Shown here: one piece after another, positions 1 to 4,836 of the stretch
How the letters are laid out: each line of letters starts with the position of its first letter
How positions within the stretch are numbered: position 1 is the stretch's first letter
DNA from: Symbiobacteriaceae bacterium
GTDB taxonomy: Bacteria > Bacillota > JAAYKD01 > WRDA01
DNA: 5,282 nucleotides
Reading direction: 5' to 3'
Assembly: GCA_009783675.1 (NCBI GenBank)
Contig: WRDA01000115.1
Span: 1 to 5,282 of the forward strand
Position numbers and translations under genes: made by a program
The notes under the pieces: model-generated
Told to the model about the DNA's origin: nothing
The model's input: only the letters and a program-made list of their open reading frames with translations
Databases searched by the model: none

Positions 1-803
1 ACACCGATGCTGATCTCCCCCGGGATAACAACCGGCAGAGTCTTGGTGCTACACTTCTCTACCCATGCCAGACTGATGAAGCTATCAGGTAGGGCACTGG
101 GGAACTCTCCGGCGACTCGTATCCGATAAACATCACTGTCTTCACCAAACATGTCGATGATCAGCTGCACATAGTCGTCAGACACCCTGGGGCTGTCTAT
201 CGATGAGACTTTGAATACCTGGTAGAGAGCTCGGTCCTTGTGGTGGCTTTCATAGAAAAAGCCACTGAGTTGTGTGGGGTTACCACACATCAGCAGCTTT
301 GCACCTGCGGTAGAGAGCGCGCCTAATACCGGCTCGAAGATAGCATCATCCACTCCTGAGGCTTCATCGATGACGTAGAAGACATCATCCGCATGGAAGC
401 CCTGCAGAGCATCTGGTTTACTTGCCGTGCGAGGGACAGCAAACCAGTTCTCGGGATATCCCCGCATGTAGAGTTTCTCGTAGGTCCAGACCAACTCACC
501 CCGAAGGACGGGATTGTTGTACATCCACTTGGCTACTTCAGCCCAGAGAATATCATAGAGCTGATGCTTTGTCGGAGCCGTGCAGGGAACCTTAGGAAAG
601 GCTCTGGTGCAGAGGAACCAAATGATCAGCCAGCTTTGCAAAGCCGACTTACCTATACCATGCCCGCTGCGCACACTAACCAGAGGATTAGCGGCAACTG
701 CCTGCATGATCTCCGCCTGGATCGGATCGGGAGATATACCGATCATCTGCTTGGTAAACTCCACCGGATGACCTGCAAAATAGTGTATCGCTTCTGCAAT
801 CAT
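1..803 (-). CDS. terL: Phage terminase large subunit, N-terminal ATPase part (runs off left edge)
   Basis: The motor ATPase that packages phage DNA into the prohead; the C-terminal nuclease half would lie beyond the window. I read 267 codons from ATG at 803 with no stop. Visible motifs: Walker A at residues 44-53 (VRSGHGIGKS), Walker B with the catalytic acidic pair at 141-147 (VFYVIDE), and a coupling/sensor motif GNPT at 174-177. These fit the Terminase_6/Terminase_3-type family. The start overlaps the small-subunit stop by four bases (ATGA, 800-803), the usual translational coupling of terS and terL, and AAGAGG lies a few bases upstream. The protein is truncated only by the window edge. 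The identification as a terminase is firm; the exact subfamily is not decided here. Confidence 0.95.
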   Translation of the reverse strand, partial: MIAEAIHYFAGHPVEFTKQMIGISPDPIQAEIMQAVAANPLVSVRSGHGIGKSALQSWLIIWFLCTRAFPKVPCTAPTKHQLYDILWAEVAKWMYNNPVLRGELVWTYEKLYMRGYPENWFAVPRTASKPDALQGFHADDVFYVIDEASGVDDAIFEPVLGALSTAGAKLLMCGNPTQLSGFFYESHHKDRALYQVFKVSSIDSPRVSDDYVQLIIDMFGEDSDVYRIRVAGEFPSALPDSFISLAWVEKCSTKTLPVVIPGEISIG

Positions 804-1252
804 TCCTTGCCTCTTTCGTAAGCGTCAATAATTGCTGAGGCAAAGGAGGATGCTGCATCCTGCTTGTCGCTGAACATCCCTAAGTGCTTGCCGAGGAGTT
901 CCAAGGCTCGATTGGCGCCACGAGAATCAAATTGATATTCACCTGTCGGCACATACTCTTTGCTTGCCCTATCCCATTCCATCACCGGGGTTATCTGCAT
1001 ACAACGTTCGGCCAACTCAACGAAGCGAAGCACTGTCCAATCCGCATCGATACAGAGTCTTTCAGCCTGTTCTTTTTGCAATTCATGCACGCGCGAGCGG
1101 ATGCTAAGTTTTGCTAATAGCTGAGCTGCTTGGGTACGCGCTGTCTTTTCAGAATATCCTGCACGGATGGCGGCCTGTGTAGCATTGCGATCGATAAGGT
1201 ATTGCTGGCAGAAATACTCTTGTTTATCATTATCCAGCTTTGGCACAACCAA
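800..1252 (-). CDS. terS: Phage terminase small subunit (Terminase_2 / XtmA type)
   Basis: DNA-recognition subunit of the packaging terminase; it binds the pac or cos site and delivers it to TerL. The 150-aa product starts with the family pattern: a conserved Phe14-Cys-Gln-Gln-Tyr helix, then a helix-turn-helix around residues 23-46 (NATQAAIRAGYSEKTA followed by RTQAAQLL). The C-terminal half is probably the oligomerisation and TerL-contact part. The start is TTG at 1252: AAAAGGAAG lies at good distance upstream, while the next in-frame candidate, GTG at 1246, would be too far from it. The Shine-Dalgarno site itself is the left copy of a 14-base repeat that recurs beyond hicB. The gene overlaps terL by four bases. 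Family assignment is strong; the precise start is moderately sure. Confidence 0.92.
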   Translation of the reverse strand: MVVPKLDNDKQEYFCQQYLIDRNATQAAIRAGYSEKTARTQAAQLLAKLSIRSRVHELQKEQAERLCIDADWTVLRFVELAERCMQITPVMEWDRASKEYVPTGEYQFDSRGANRALELLGKHLGMFSDKQDAASSFASAIIDAYERGKE

Positions 1253-1266
1253 ACCACTTCCTTTTA
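1253..1266. repeat. Left copy of 14-base direct repeat flanking hicAB (also terS ribosome binding site)
   Basis: ACCACTTCCTTTTA on the plus strand is identical to 2027-2040. Similarity continues imperfectly to the left (about 21 of 25 bases). On the minus strand this copy reads TAAAAGGAAGTGGT and supplies the Shine-Dalgarno site of terS. The two copies bracket the whole hicAB unit including its promoter. Confidence 0.7.
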
Positions 1267-1349
1267 GGCATTAAACGGCATCAGAGAAGTACCCGCTTAA
1301 AGTAAGTTCCCGGAATTAAAGTGAAATGGAAATGAGTATGATATGAGGG

Positions 1350-1378
1350 TTTACATACGTAATTTTACGTGTTATAAT
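1350..1378 (+). promoter_or_regulatory. Sigma-70-type promoter of hicAB
   Basis: TTTACA (1350-1355) and TATAAT (1373-1378) are separated by 17 bases: a perfect -10 and a five-of-six -35 at ideal spacing. Transcription would start near 1385, only about 17 bases before the hicA GTG, leaving room for just the ribosome binding site (AAGGTGAG, 1391-1398). No rho-independent terminator lies between hicA and hicB, so both genes should be on one transcript. Confidence 0.8.
1357..1370. promoter_or_regulatory. Palindromic operator candidate inside the hicAB promoter spacer
   Basis: ACGTAA-TT-TTACGT is a perfect 6-2-6 inverted repeat lying entirely in the spacer between the -35 and -10 boxes. Known HicB antitoxins autoregulate by binding palindromes at their own promoter, and this HicB carries a C-terminal ribbon-helix-helix-like DNA-binding segment. 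Binding here would block RNA polymerase directly. The palindrome is seen; its role as HicB operator is inferred. Confidence 0.6.
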
Positions 1379-1401
1379 CTCATTCGGAAGAAGGTGAGAT
1401 A

Positions 1402-1584
1402 GTGACTTCGCGAGAGCTGAGAAGAAGGCTGATAGCCACAGGGTGGGAAATAAAGCAAGGCGGTAAACACACACTGGCAGTCAATCCGAAGCTCCCTGGA
1501 GTTCAGCTCACAATTCCCAGAGGCTCTGGCGATATAGATGCCGGAACTCTGAACAAAATTCTTAAGGACGCCGGGCTGAAATAA
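1402..1584 (+). CDS. hicA: HicA mRNA-interferase toxin
   Basis: Toxin of a type II HicAB system; HicA is a small double-stranded-RNA-binding-fold RNase that cleaves mRNA and halts growth until neutralised by HicB. The 60-aa product has the complete family layout: GW at 14-15, the active-site region GGKHTLAVNP with the expected catalytic His23, then the QLTIPRGSGDI strand-turn segment and the typical C-terminal helix GTLNKILKDAGLK (48-60). The family's usual Gly-Ser-His is Gly-Lys-His here. GTG at 1402 is the start: an in-frame TAA lies about nine codons upstream, no ATG intervenes, and AAGGTGAG is well placed. hicB follows after 40 bases. The toxin appears intact. Confidence 0.93.
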   Translation: MTSRELRRRLIATGWEIKQGGKHTLAVNPKLPGVQLTIPRGSGDIDAGTLNKILKDAGLK

Positions 1585-1610
1585 GCCCCACCCGCTACGA
1601 GGGAATGGAT

Positions 1611-1618
1611 AAAGGAGG
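1611..1618 (+). promoter_or_regulatory. Strong ribosome binding site of hicB
   Basis: AAAGGAGG ends six bases before the hicB ATG at 1625, a near-perfect anti-16S match. It is stronger than the hicA site (AAGGTGAG with a GTG start), so translation should favour antitoxin over toxin from the shared mRNA. Confidence 0.7.
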
Positions 1619-1624
1619 CTAGTC

Positions 1625-2011
1625 ATGAAGTATGTATACCCAGCAATTCTACGTCAGGGAGACAATAGCGTAGGTGTTAGCATCCCTGATCTTCCAGGAT
1701 GTCACACCTATGGAAATGATCTGGCTGATGCACTAATTATGGCAAAGGATGCTGTGGAAATGTGGCTCTGGAGTGCGGAGGACGAAGGAATTCCAATACC
1801 TCCTGCGTCAGATAATCTCTCCCCGGGATTGGGCGAAACCTGTACACTTGTCGTCGCTGACACGACAGAGTATCGTAAAGCTAACGACGCCAGAGCAGTA
1901 AAGAAAACACTCTCCATTCCATCATGGCTTAACCAGATGGCAGAGAAAGCCAATGCTCCCTTTTCGCAGATTCTTCAGCAAGGTCTTAAGTCTTACTTGA
2001 ATATCGAATAA
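1625..2011 (+). CDS. hicB: HicB antitoxin with C-terminal DNA-binding segment
   Basis: Antitoxin partner of HicA: it masks the toxin active site and represses the operon. The 128-aa protein has two parts. Residues 1-64 form the HicB-like partial RNase-H-fold domain, with the signature VGVSIPDLPGCHTYGNDLADAL (16-37, given here only as a landmark) and the DAVEMWLW helix. Residues 91-127 look like a ribbon-helix-helix module: strand VKKTLSIP, helix SWLNQMAEKAN, then PFSQILQQGLKSYL. A linker of about 25 residues joins them. ATG at 1625 follows an excellent AAAGGAGG. The gene order toxin then antitoxin is standard for HicAB. The C-terminal module supports autoregulation through the palindrome at 1357-1370. 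Both reading frames are intact, so the module should be functional. Confidence 0.93.
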   Translation: MKYVYPAILRQGDNSVGVSIPDLPGCHTYGNDLADALIMAKDAVEMWLWSAEDEGIPIPPASDNLSPGLGETCTLVVADTTEYRKANDARAVKKTLSIPSWLNQMAEKANAPFSQILQQGLKSYLNIE

Positions 2012-2026
2012 CGGTTGCTCACCCAC

Positions 2027-2040
2027 ACCACTTCCTTTTA
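2027..2040. repeat. Right copy of 14-base direct repeat flanking hicAB
   Basis: Identical to 1253-1266. It lies 15 bases after the hicB stop. On the minus strand it again reads as a Shine-Dalgarno site followed by GTG (2026), opening a 34-codon frame antisense to the hicB 3' end; this looks like a displaced copy of the terS translation start rather than a gene. Confidence 0.7.
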
Positions 2041-2053
2041 CTGAACAGGGTAT

Positions 2054-2095
2054 AGAAAAGCACTCACATACCATAGGGGTAGGGAGTGCTTTTCT
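2054..2095. terminator. Bidirectional rho-independent terminator
   Basis: A perfect 12-base stem, AGAAAAGCACTC (2054-2065) paired with GAGTGCTTTTCT (2084-2095), encloses an 18-base loop that contains a smaller TACC/GGTA pairing. Each strand ends its 3' arm with TTTTCT, so it can stop hicAB transcripts on the plus strand and transcripts coming from the ArpU-like gene on the minus strand. It sits just outside the right repeat copy. Confidence 0.8.
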
Positions 2096-2138
2096 GCAAC
2101 ATACAACACTGTTTCTTGGGAGGTGCGGCGATCTCTTG

Positions 2139-2155
2139 ATCAAGCATTGCATGAT
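2139..2155. promoter_or_regulatory. 17-base near-palindrome, operator-like
   Basis: ATCAaGCA-t-TGCaTGAT: two 8-base half-sites that match at seven of eight positions around a central base. It lies immediately downstream of the minus-strand -10 candidate and would cover that promoter's transcription start. A binding site for a phage regulator is possible; which protein binds is not visible. Confidence 0.4.
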
Positions 2156-2183
2156 ACTATAATACCACATATGAAACCGTCAA
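2156..2183 (-). promoter_or_regulatory. Candidate minus-strand promoter ahead of the packaging module
   Basis: On the minus strand TTGACG (2183-2178) and TATAGT (2161-2156) are spaced 16 bases apart; each matches the sigma-70 consensus at five of six positions. The -35 overlaps the stop codon of the ArpU-like gene. Transcription would run left toward terS, meeting the near-palindrome and then the terminator at 2095-2054 within about 60 bases. It is a plausible late promoter, but the AT-rich stretch also yields a plus-strand match, so certainty is limited. Confidence 0.4.
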
Positions 2184-2620
2184 AAACCATCACTTTGAAA
2201 ATTTTTTTTGGGGGTTTCCAGAAGCCGTTGAAGAGCCCTGCTGTGGGCTCTGGTGACACTCGCCTCGCTCAGCTCCAACTGCAGTTGAATGCGTACCCAG
2301 GGATATCCTTGCAGGTATCGCATGCGAATAATTACTCGTTCACCAGCTGGTAGCATCTCCAGTGCTTCTTCGATGCGTAGGCGTTCAGCCTTCAACTGGT
2401 TATACTTGATGGACAGCAACTCCTCGATGGTGATCATGTGGGTCACCGTATCGCTGAGGTCGCGACGCTTCTTACCACCCTTCTTTGTGGTTACCTGACC
2501 CAACACACTGCCTTCAGGACCAACATAGAGCTCTTCCAACTCCTGCCTGAGTTCCTGAATCTCTCGGGTTAAACCCAAATAGTTCTTCAAGTCTTTTTTC
2601 GTAACCAAACCCAACCCCAT
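2180..2620 (-). CDS. ArpU/DUF1492-like phage transcriptional regulator (sigma region 4-like)
   Basis: Likely late-gene activator of the ArpU/DUF1492/RinA-like group, small phage proteins with a helix-turn-helix like sigma-70 region 4, typically encoded just before the packaging genes. The 146-aa product has two charged helical stretches that look like coiled coil (about 8-31 and 62-89), with a basic link KKGGKKRR at 46-53. Residues 90-135 form the sigma-4-like domain: LPAGERVIIRMRYLQGYPW, a helix, then the recognition-helix segment SEASVTRAHSRALQRLL. ATG at 2620 has AGGA nine bases upstream. The position directly upstream of terS supports a late-switch role. The family resemblance is clear; the exact family name and its DNA target are inferred. 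Confidence 0.8.
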   Translation of the reverse strand: MGLGLVTKKDLKNYLGLTREIQELRQELEELYVGPEGSVLGQVTTKKGGKKRRDLSDTVTHMITIEELLSIKYNQLKAERLRIEEALEMLPAGERVIIRMRYLQGYPWVRIQLQLELSEASVTRAHSRALQRLLETPKKNFQSDGF

Positions 2621-2707
2621 TTCTGCGTATCCTACGGCGATGATGCTGCTTATAAGAGTATGTGTTTCATCTTATCTTGAGCCTGGGGTGATTGATATAT
2701 GATGTAT

Positions 2708-2848
2708 CTACTGTTCAGCCTTCGGTAGTTTTGCAAGAAGCTCCTTAATGACAGCCAAACACTCCGCTCTGACCATCTCTGCTTCATAACTTTCCAGCTT
2801 GCGATCCTCGATACGCTGCACGAACTCTTCGATTTCCTGAAGGGTCAT
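2708..2848 (-). CDS. Small helical hypothetical phage protein (46 aa)
   Basis: A 46-residue protein beginning MTLQEIEEFVQRIED and ending with TAG. It is predicted to be almost entirely helical and highly charged, rich in Glu and Lys, with one Cys and no recognisable domain. A longer frame extends upstream to 2959, but the real start is ATG at 2848: GGAGGAG sits four bases before it, inside the last codons of the DUF551 gene, whose stop is one base away (2850). This is typical stop-start coupling. It is the last gene before the 87-base gap preceding the ArpU-like gene. Function unknown. Confidence 0.7.
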   Translation of the reverse strand: MTLQEIEEFVQRIEDRKLESYEAEMVRAECLAVIKELLAKLPKAEQ

Positions 2849-2849
2849 T

Positions 2850-3218
2850 TTACTCCTCCTCCAACAACTCAGGCGGTTCCGGCAACGGCTGCCAGTGGGT
2901 AACTTTGTAGCTGTCGTGAATGTATGTCGCGAAGCCGATACAATACCATCTGTTATCATTCGATAATGCTGCTGAAGCTATTCTACCTTCAACATATATT
3001 AGAACTATCTGATCTATCTCCGGCAGCTGATCATCCACATTGATCCAGCTGTTGAAGGTGGGCATGTCTACTATCGTATTAGCTATATCGCGTAATAACC
3101 ACTCAGCTTTCGACCATCCTTCATGCTCCGCCCTATCGTACTCAGCAATGATCTCTCGAAAGCTCTTAGGTAAAATCCAACGTTGATCCATCAACGCGTC
3201 GGCGTCAATCAGTCTCAT
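2850..3218 (-). CDS. DUF551-containing phage protein
   Basis: A 122-aa accessory protein with a recognisable two-part build. The N-terminus MRLIDADALM and the following helices up to a 'MPT' motif (52-54) are a lead-in common in clostridial phage proteins. Residues 58-116 match the DUF551 pattern: WINVDDQLPE (58-67), a VLIYV strand, a central RWY, and the ending VTHWQPLPEPPE (106-117). DUF551 has no established function. ATG at 3218 overlaps the end of the upstream gene by 14 bases, and the GGAGGGG before it lies within that gene. The protein ends in a run of Glu codons (GAGGAGGAG) that doubles as the ribosome binding site for the next gene. Confidence 0.85.
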   Translation of the reverse strand: MRLIDADALMDQRWILPKSFREIIAEYDRAEHEGWSKAEWLLRDIANTIVDMPTFNSWINVDDQLPEIDQIVLIYVEGRIASAALSNDNRWYCIGFATYIHDSYKVTHWQPLPEPPELLEEE

Positions 3219-3501
3219 CCTTCCCCTCCAACTCTGCCAGATGCTTCCAGAACAGCTCTCTGGTATCCATGTCCATCATAGTAAATACCGCCTGCTTAAT
3301 ACGACCCTCATCAAGTTGCTGATCTGGCATTGTATCCAACACCACACCGCTCATTGCTATAAACCTAAGAGACTTAGGACACCAAAACGAGTTACTGGGA
3401 GCACTTGGCAGAACTGGAGGTGAATATGTGCAATACGCCTCATCATCGTTAGCCTCCATAAACGCCTTCCGCGCAGCCTGTAGCACATTCTTAGCCTTCA
3501 T
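3205..3501 (-). CDS. Hypothetical phage protein (98 aa)
   Basis: Not recognised. The frame is open from an ATG at 3516, but I place the start at ATG 3501 because AGGAGG lies six bases before it, overlapping the first ATG's own codons. The product begins MKAKNVLQAARKAFMEANDD (basic amphipathic helix), has a proline/serine-rich middle (SPPVLPSAPSNSFWCP) and a methionine-rich C-terminal part (MMDMDTRELFWKHLAEL) that looks helical. Two Cys residues are present but not spaced as a zinc motif. It overlaps the DUF551 gene by 14 bases and follows the DUF7352-type gene by 19 bases, so it belongs to the same operon. Confidence 0.75.
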   Translation of the reverse strand: MKAKNVLQAARKAFMEANDDEAYCTYSPPVLPSAPSNSFWCPKSLRFIAMSGVVLDTMPDQQLDEGRIKQAVFTMMDMDTRELFWKHLAELEGKDETD

Positions 3502-3520
3502 CCCTACCCTCCTCATTTAT

Positions 3521-3799
3521 CTAACAAGAAATCTCCGTGAACACATGCCAGACATAGCCATTAGACATCCTCACGGTGTCCACGTGCTTTTGGCTCGTTG
3601 TACGCGTTAACGGTCTGCCTGTTCCATAAATATAAACTTTGATCCGGCATGGAGGCGACACTTCCTCCCCAAGTTCAACCCAGAGCATGAGTTTGCCGTC
3701 TTGCTCCCCTGCTGCCAACACCTGCACCGGACTACGCCCCTCAAATGCAGTGATTTCCTGATAGCCGATCATTTCAAGCTCGTACTTGTATATTACCAT
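3521..3799 (-). CDS. DUF7352-like phage protein (92 aa)
   Basis: Resembles the small all-beta phage proteins now grouped as DUF7352: an opening strand IYKYELE (3-9), QEI (14-16), a VLAAGEQDGKLMLWVELGEE segment (27-46), the turn YGTGRPL (58-64), and the ending GYVWHVFTE (81-89). The length is normal for such proteins. No biochemical role is established for them. ATG at 3799 has GGGAGGAG five bases upstream, within the last codons of the preceding 22-codon frame, whose TAG is only two bases from this start. The gene itself ends with TAG, showing that amber is used as a normal stop here. The family call rests on recall of the motif pattern. Confidence 0.78.
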   Translation of the reverse strand: MVIYKYELEMIGYQEITAFEGRSPVQVLAAGEQDGKLMLWVELGEEVSPPCRIKVYIYGTGRPLTRTTSQKHVDTVRMSNGYVWHVFTEISC

Positions 3800-3801
3800 C
3801 C

Positions 3802-3870
3802 CTACTCCTCCCTCTCATACCTCAGCGTACCCTTGCCATCCAGCCGTGCAGCGAACTCATATATGGTCAT
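3802..3870 (-). CDS. 22-codon minigene, N-terminal fragment-like
   Basis: A 22-aa frame starting MTIYEFAARLDG, with its ATG inside the end of the upstream gene (14-base overlap) and its stop two bases before the next start. The opening resembles the first residues of longer Firmicute phage proteins that begin with MTIYEFAxxL; the rest of such a protein is missing. The upstream GGGGAGGA is rather far (about 11 bases), so translation may depend on coupling to the upstream gene. It may be a remnant or simply a coupling peptide that carries the GGAGGAG site for the DUF7352-like gene. Confidence 0.45.
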   Translation of the reverse strand: MTIYEFAARLDGKGTLRYEREE

Positions 3871-4105
3871 AACGTTCTCGTCCTCCCCAACTGAACACCT
3901 TAATCTCACCATTTGCATCCAAGCCCTGATCGCAGACAGTGTAATGCCATATATCAGTCAAGTCCACACTCAGCCGTCGTTTTGCCCTTCTACGTCTATA
4001 CCTCCTCTCCAGCGGCGAATGAGGCTCCTCGCAGAAATCGCACCACCACCATCCACAGAGACGTAGGACCCAACCGAAGATGCTATGCCAAATTGCGTTA
4101 ATCAC
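3857..4105 (-). CDS. Trp- and Arg-rich CxxC hypothetical protein (82 aa)
   Basis: Not recognised. GTG at 4105 is the only usable start and overlaps the upstream stop as GTGA. The protein has three zones: a hydrophobic, tryptophan-rich N-terminus (IWHSIFGWVLRLCGWWW, about residues 5-21) that could insert in a membrane; a Cys22-x-x-Cys25 followed by acidic residues; and a strongly basic stretch ERRYRRRRAKRRL (33-45). The C-terminal half looks folded and polar. There is no strong Shine-Dalgarno site, so translation is probably coupled to the upstream gene. A membrane or nucleic-acid role could be imagined from composition, but nothing shows it. Confidence 0.65.
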   Translation of the reverse strand: MINAIWHSIFGWVLRLCGWWWCDFCEEPHSPLERRYRRRRAKRRLSVDLTDIWHYTVCDQGLDANGEIKVFSWGGRERYDHI

Positions 4106-4461
4106 TGCTCTGAACCAGAATCCATTATCGACTCCAGAAATCTTCTGTAATCTGGTTTGGAATCGTCGCCGTGCTTTTTCCGGAGATACTGCACCTGAGC
4201 ATACCTCGCTCGGCAGAGGTCTCTAGTAGCAACTGCGAGATCTAGGTTGATCTTTTCCAACTGCTTGTCGTAAGCCGACTCGATGGATATACCGAAGAAA
4301 CCCAACATGTCTTGGTAATAACTATGGAGATCCAATACATATCGTTCCATCAACATAGTCAGACGCCCGTCGTAGTCGTCACACATGTCCAGAACGAAAT
4401 CCGCCATCGCCACGACACATGCTATCGAAGTTGTGACTATTCCTTGATCTTCCTCGCTCAT
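4102..4461 (-). CDS. Helical hypothetical phage protein (119 aa)
   Basis: Not recognised. Two ATGs compete: 4473 and 4461. I prefer 4461 (MSEEDQGIV) because GGGAG lies about five bases upstream, while the ATG at 4473 has a purine stretch directly abutting it. The product is mostly helical: a segment TSIACVVAMADFVLDMCDD (about 11-29), a methionine-rich stretch LTMLMERYVLDLHSYYQDML, and a charged C-terminal tail with YLRKKHGDD and RRFLESIMDS. It contains three Cys without zinc spacing and no signal peptide. It overlaps the following gene by four bases (GTGA). Probably an early/middle phage accessory protein. Confidence 0.7.
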   Translation of the reverse strand: MSEEDQGIVTTSIACVVAMADFVLDMCDDYDGRLTMLMERYVLDLHSYYQDMLGFFGISIESAYDKQLEKINLDLAVATRDLCRARYAQVQYLRKKHGDDSKPDYRRFLESIMDSGSEQ

Positions 4462-4493
4462 CTTCTCTCCCATCCTCTCTTTTCTAACACGTC

Positions 4494-4580
4494 TCAGGGT
4501 CTTATAACCTCATACTCATCCCAAATAGTGAATTTCCGAACAGACGGATTCCATGCTCTGAAAATAAAGCGCTCACTCAT
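4494..4580 (-). CDS. 28-codon minigene resembling a YopX N-terminus
   Basis: A 28-aa frame starting MSERFIFRAWNPSVRKFT at ATG 4580, with AGAGGAAAC directly upstream and the HNH stop 10 bases before the start. The pattern F-x-FRAW followed by a basic turn and an aromatic strand is the typical opening of YopX-family phage proteins (which begin like IKFRAWD...KKM), normally over 100 residues long. Here a TGA follows after DEYEVIRP, and no other frame continues the family pattern before the next gene. Either it is a decayed YopX gene or a genuine micro-protein. Confidence 0.5.
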   Translation of the reverse strand: MSERFIFRAWNPSVRKFTIWDEYEVIRP

Positions 4581-4590
4581 GTTTCCTCTC

Positions 4591-4836
4591 TCATTGCTCC
4601 TTCTCAAAGTGGAAGACGACAGGCTCTTGCGAAATAATTATTACTCCGTGCTTAACAGCGTGTCGGAAGCCTGTATGGTATCCCTGCAGATGCTTTGGGA
4701 CTATACTAATCATCGCACGAAATGCTGCCAAGTTGTTGCGTCCTTTATAGTGATTACACGACCTACAGGCGGGCAGGAGGTTATCTAAGTCATCTGTACC
4801 GCCATCGCTGCAGGGTTCAACATGATCTACCTGCAT
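4591..4836 (-). CDS. Remaining HNH reading frame after the amber codon (81 aa)
   Basis: This is the part of the HNH gene downstream of the TAG that starts with a methionine (MQVDHVEPCSDGG). If translated from ATG 4836 it would keep the DH, N and second CxxC-NH residues but lose the first zinc-binding Cys pair (CAYC), so an active fold is doubtful. Its ribosome binding site is weak (GGAAAAG abutting the ATG). An automatic annotation would probably report this shortened frame as the gene. Confidence 0.4.
   Translation of the reverse strand: MQVDHVEPCSDGGTDDLDNLLPACRSCNHYKGRNNLAAFRAMISIVPKHLQGYHTGFRHAVKHGVIIISQEPVVFHFEKEQ

Noticed and set aside
393..821. Plus-strand 142-codon open frame
   Set aside because: It lies opposite the large terminase, whose Walker motifs are clear; the plus-strand translation shows no domain and no ribosome binding site.
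2136..2163. Plus-strand promoter match TTGATC-16-TATAAT
   Set aside because: Good by sequence, but it points antisense into the ArpU-like gene with no plus-strand gene to serve, and it shares its AT-rich bases with the minus-strand candidate, so it is probably coincidental.
2202..2214. A8 run after C5 (minus strand) near the 3' end of the ArpU-like gene as a frameshift or slippage site
   Set aside because: A shift would change only the last few residues or add about 20 unconserved-looking ones; no stimulatory structure or continuing domain supports programmed frameshifting.
2621..2707. Six-codon frame and -10-like TTATAA in the gap before the ArpU-like gene
   Set aside because: No convincing -35 or ribosome binding site; too short to distinguish from chance.
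4312..4788. Plus-strand 158-codon open frame
   Set aside because: It runs across three minus-strand genes, including the HNH motifs, and its translation shows no recognisable domain.
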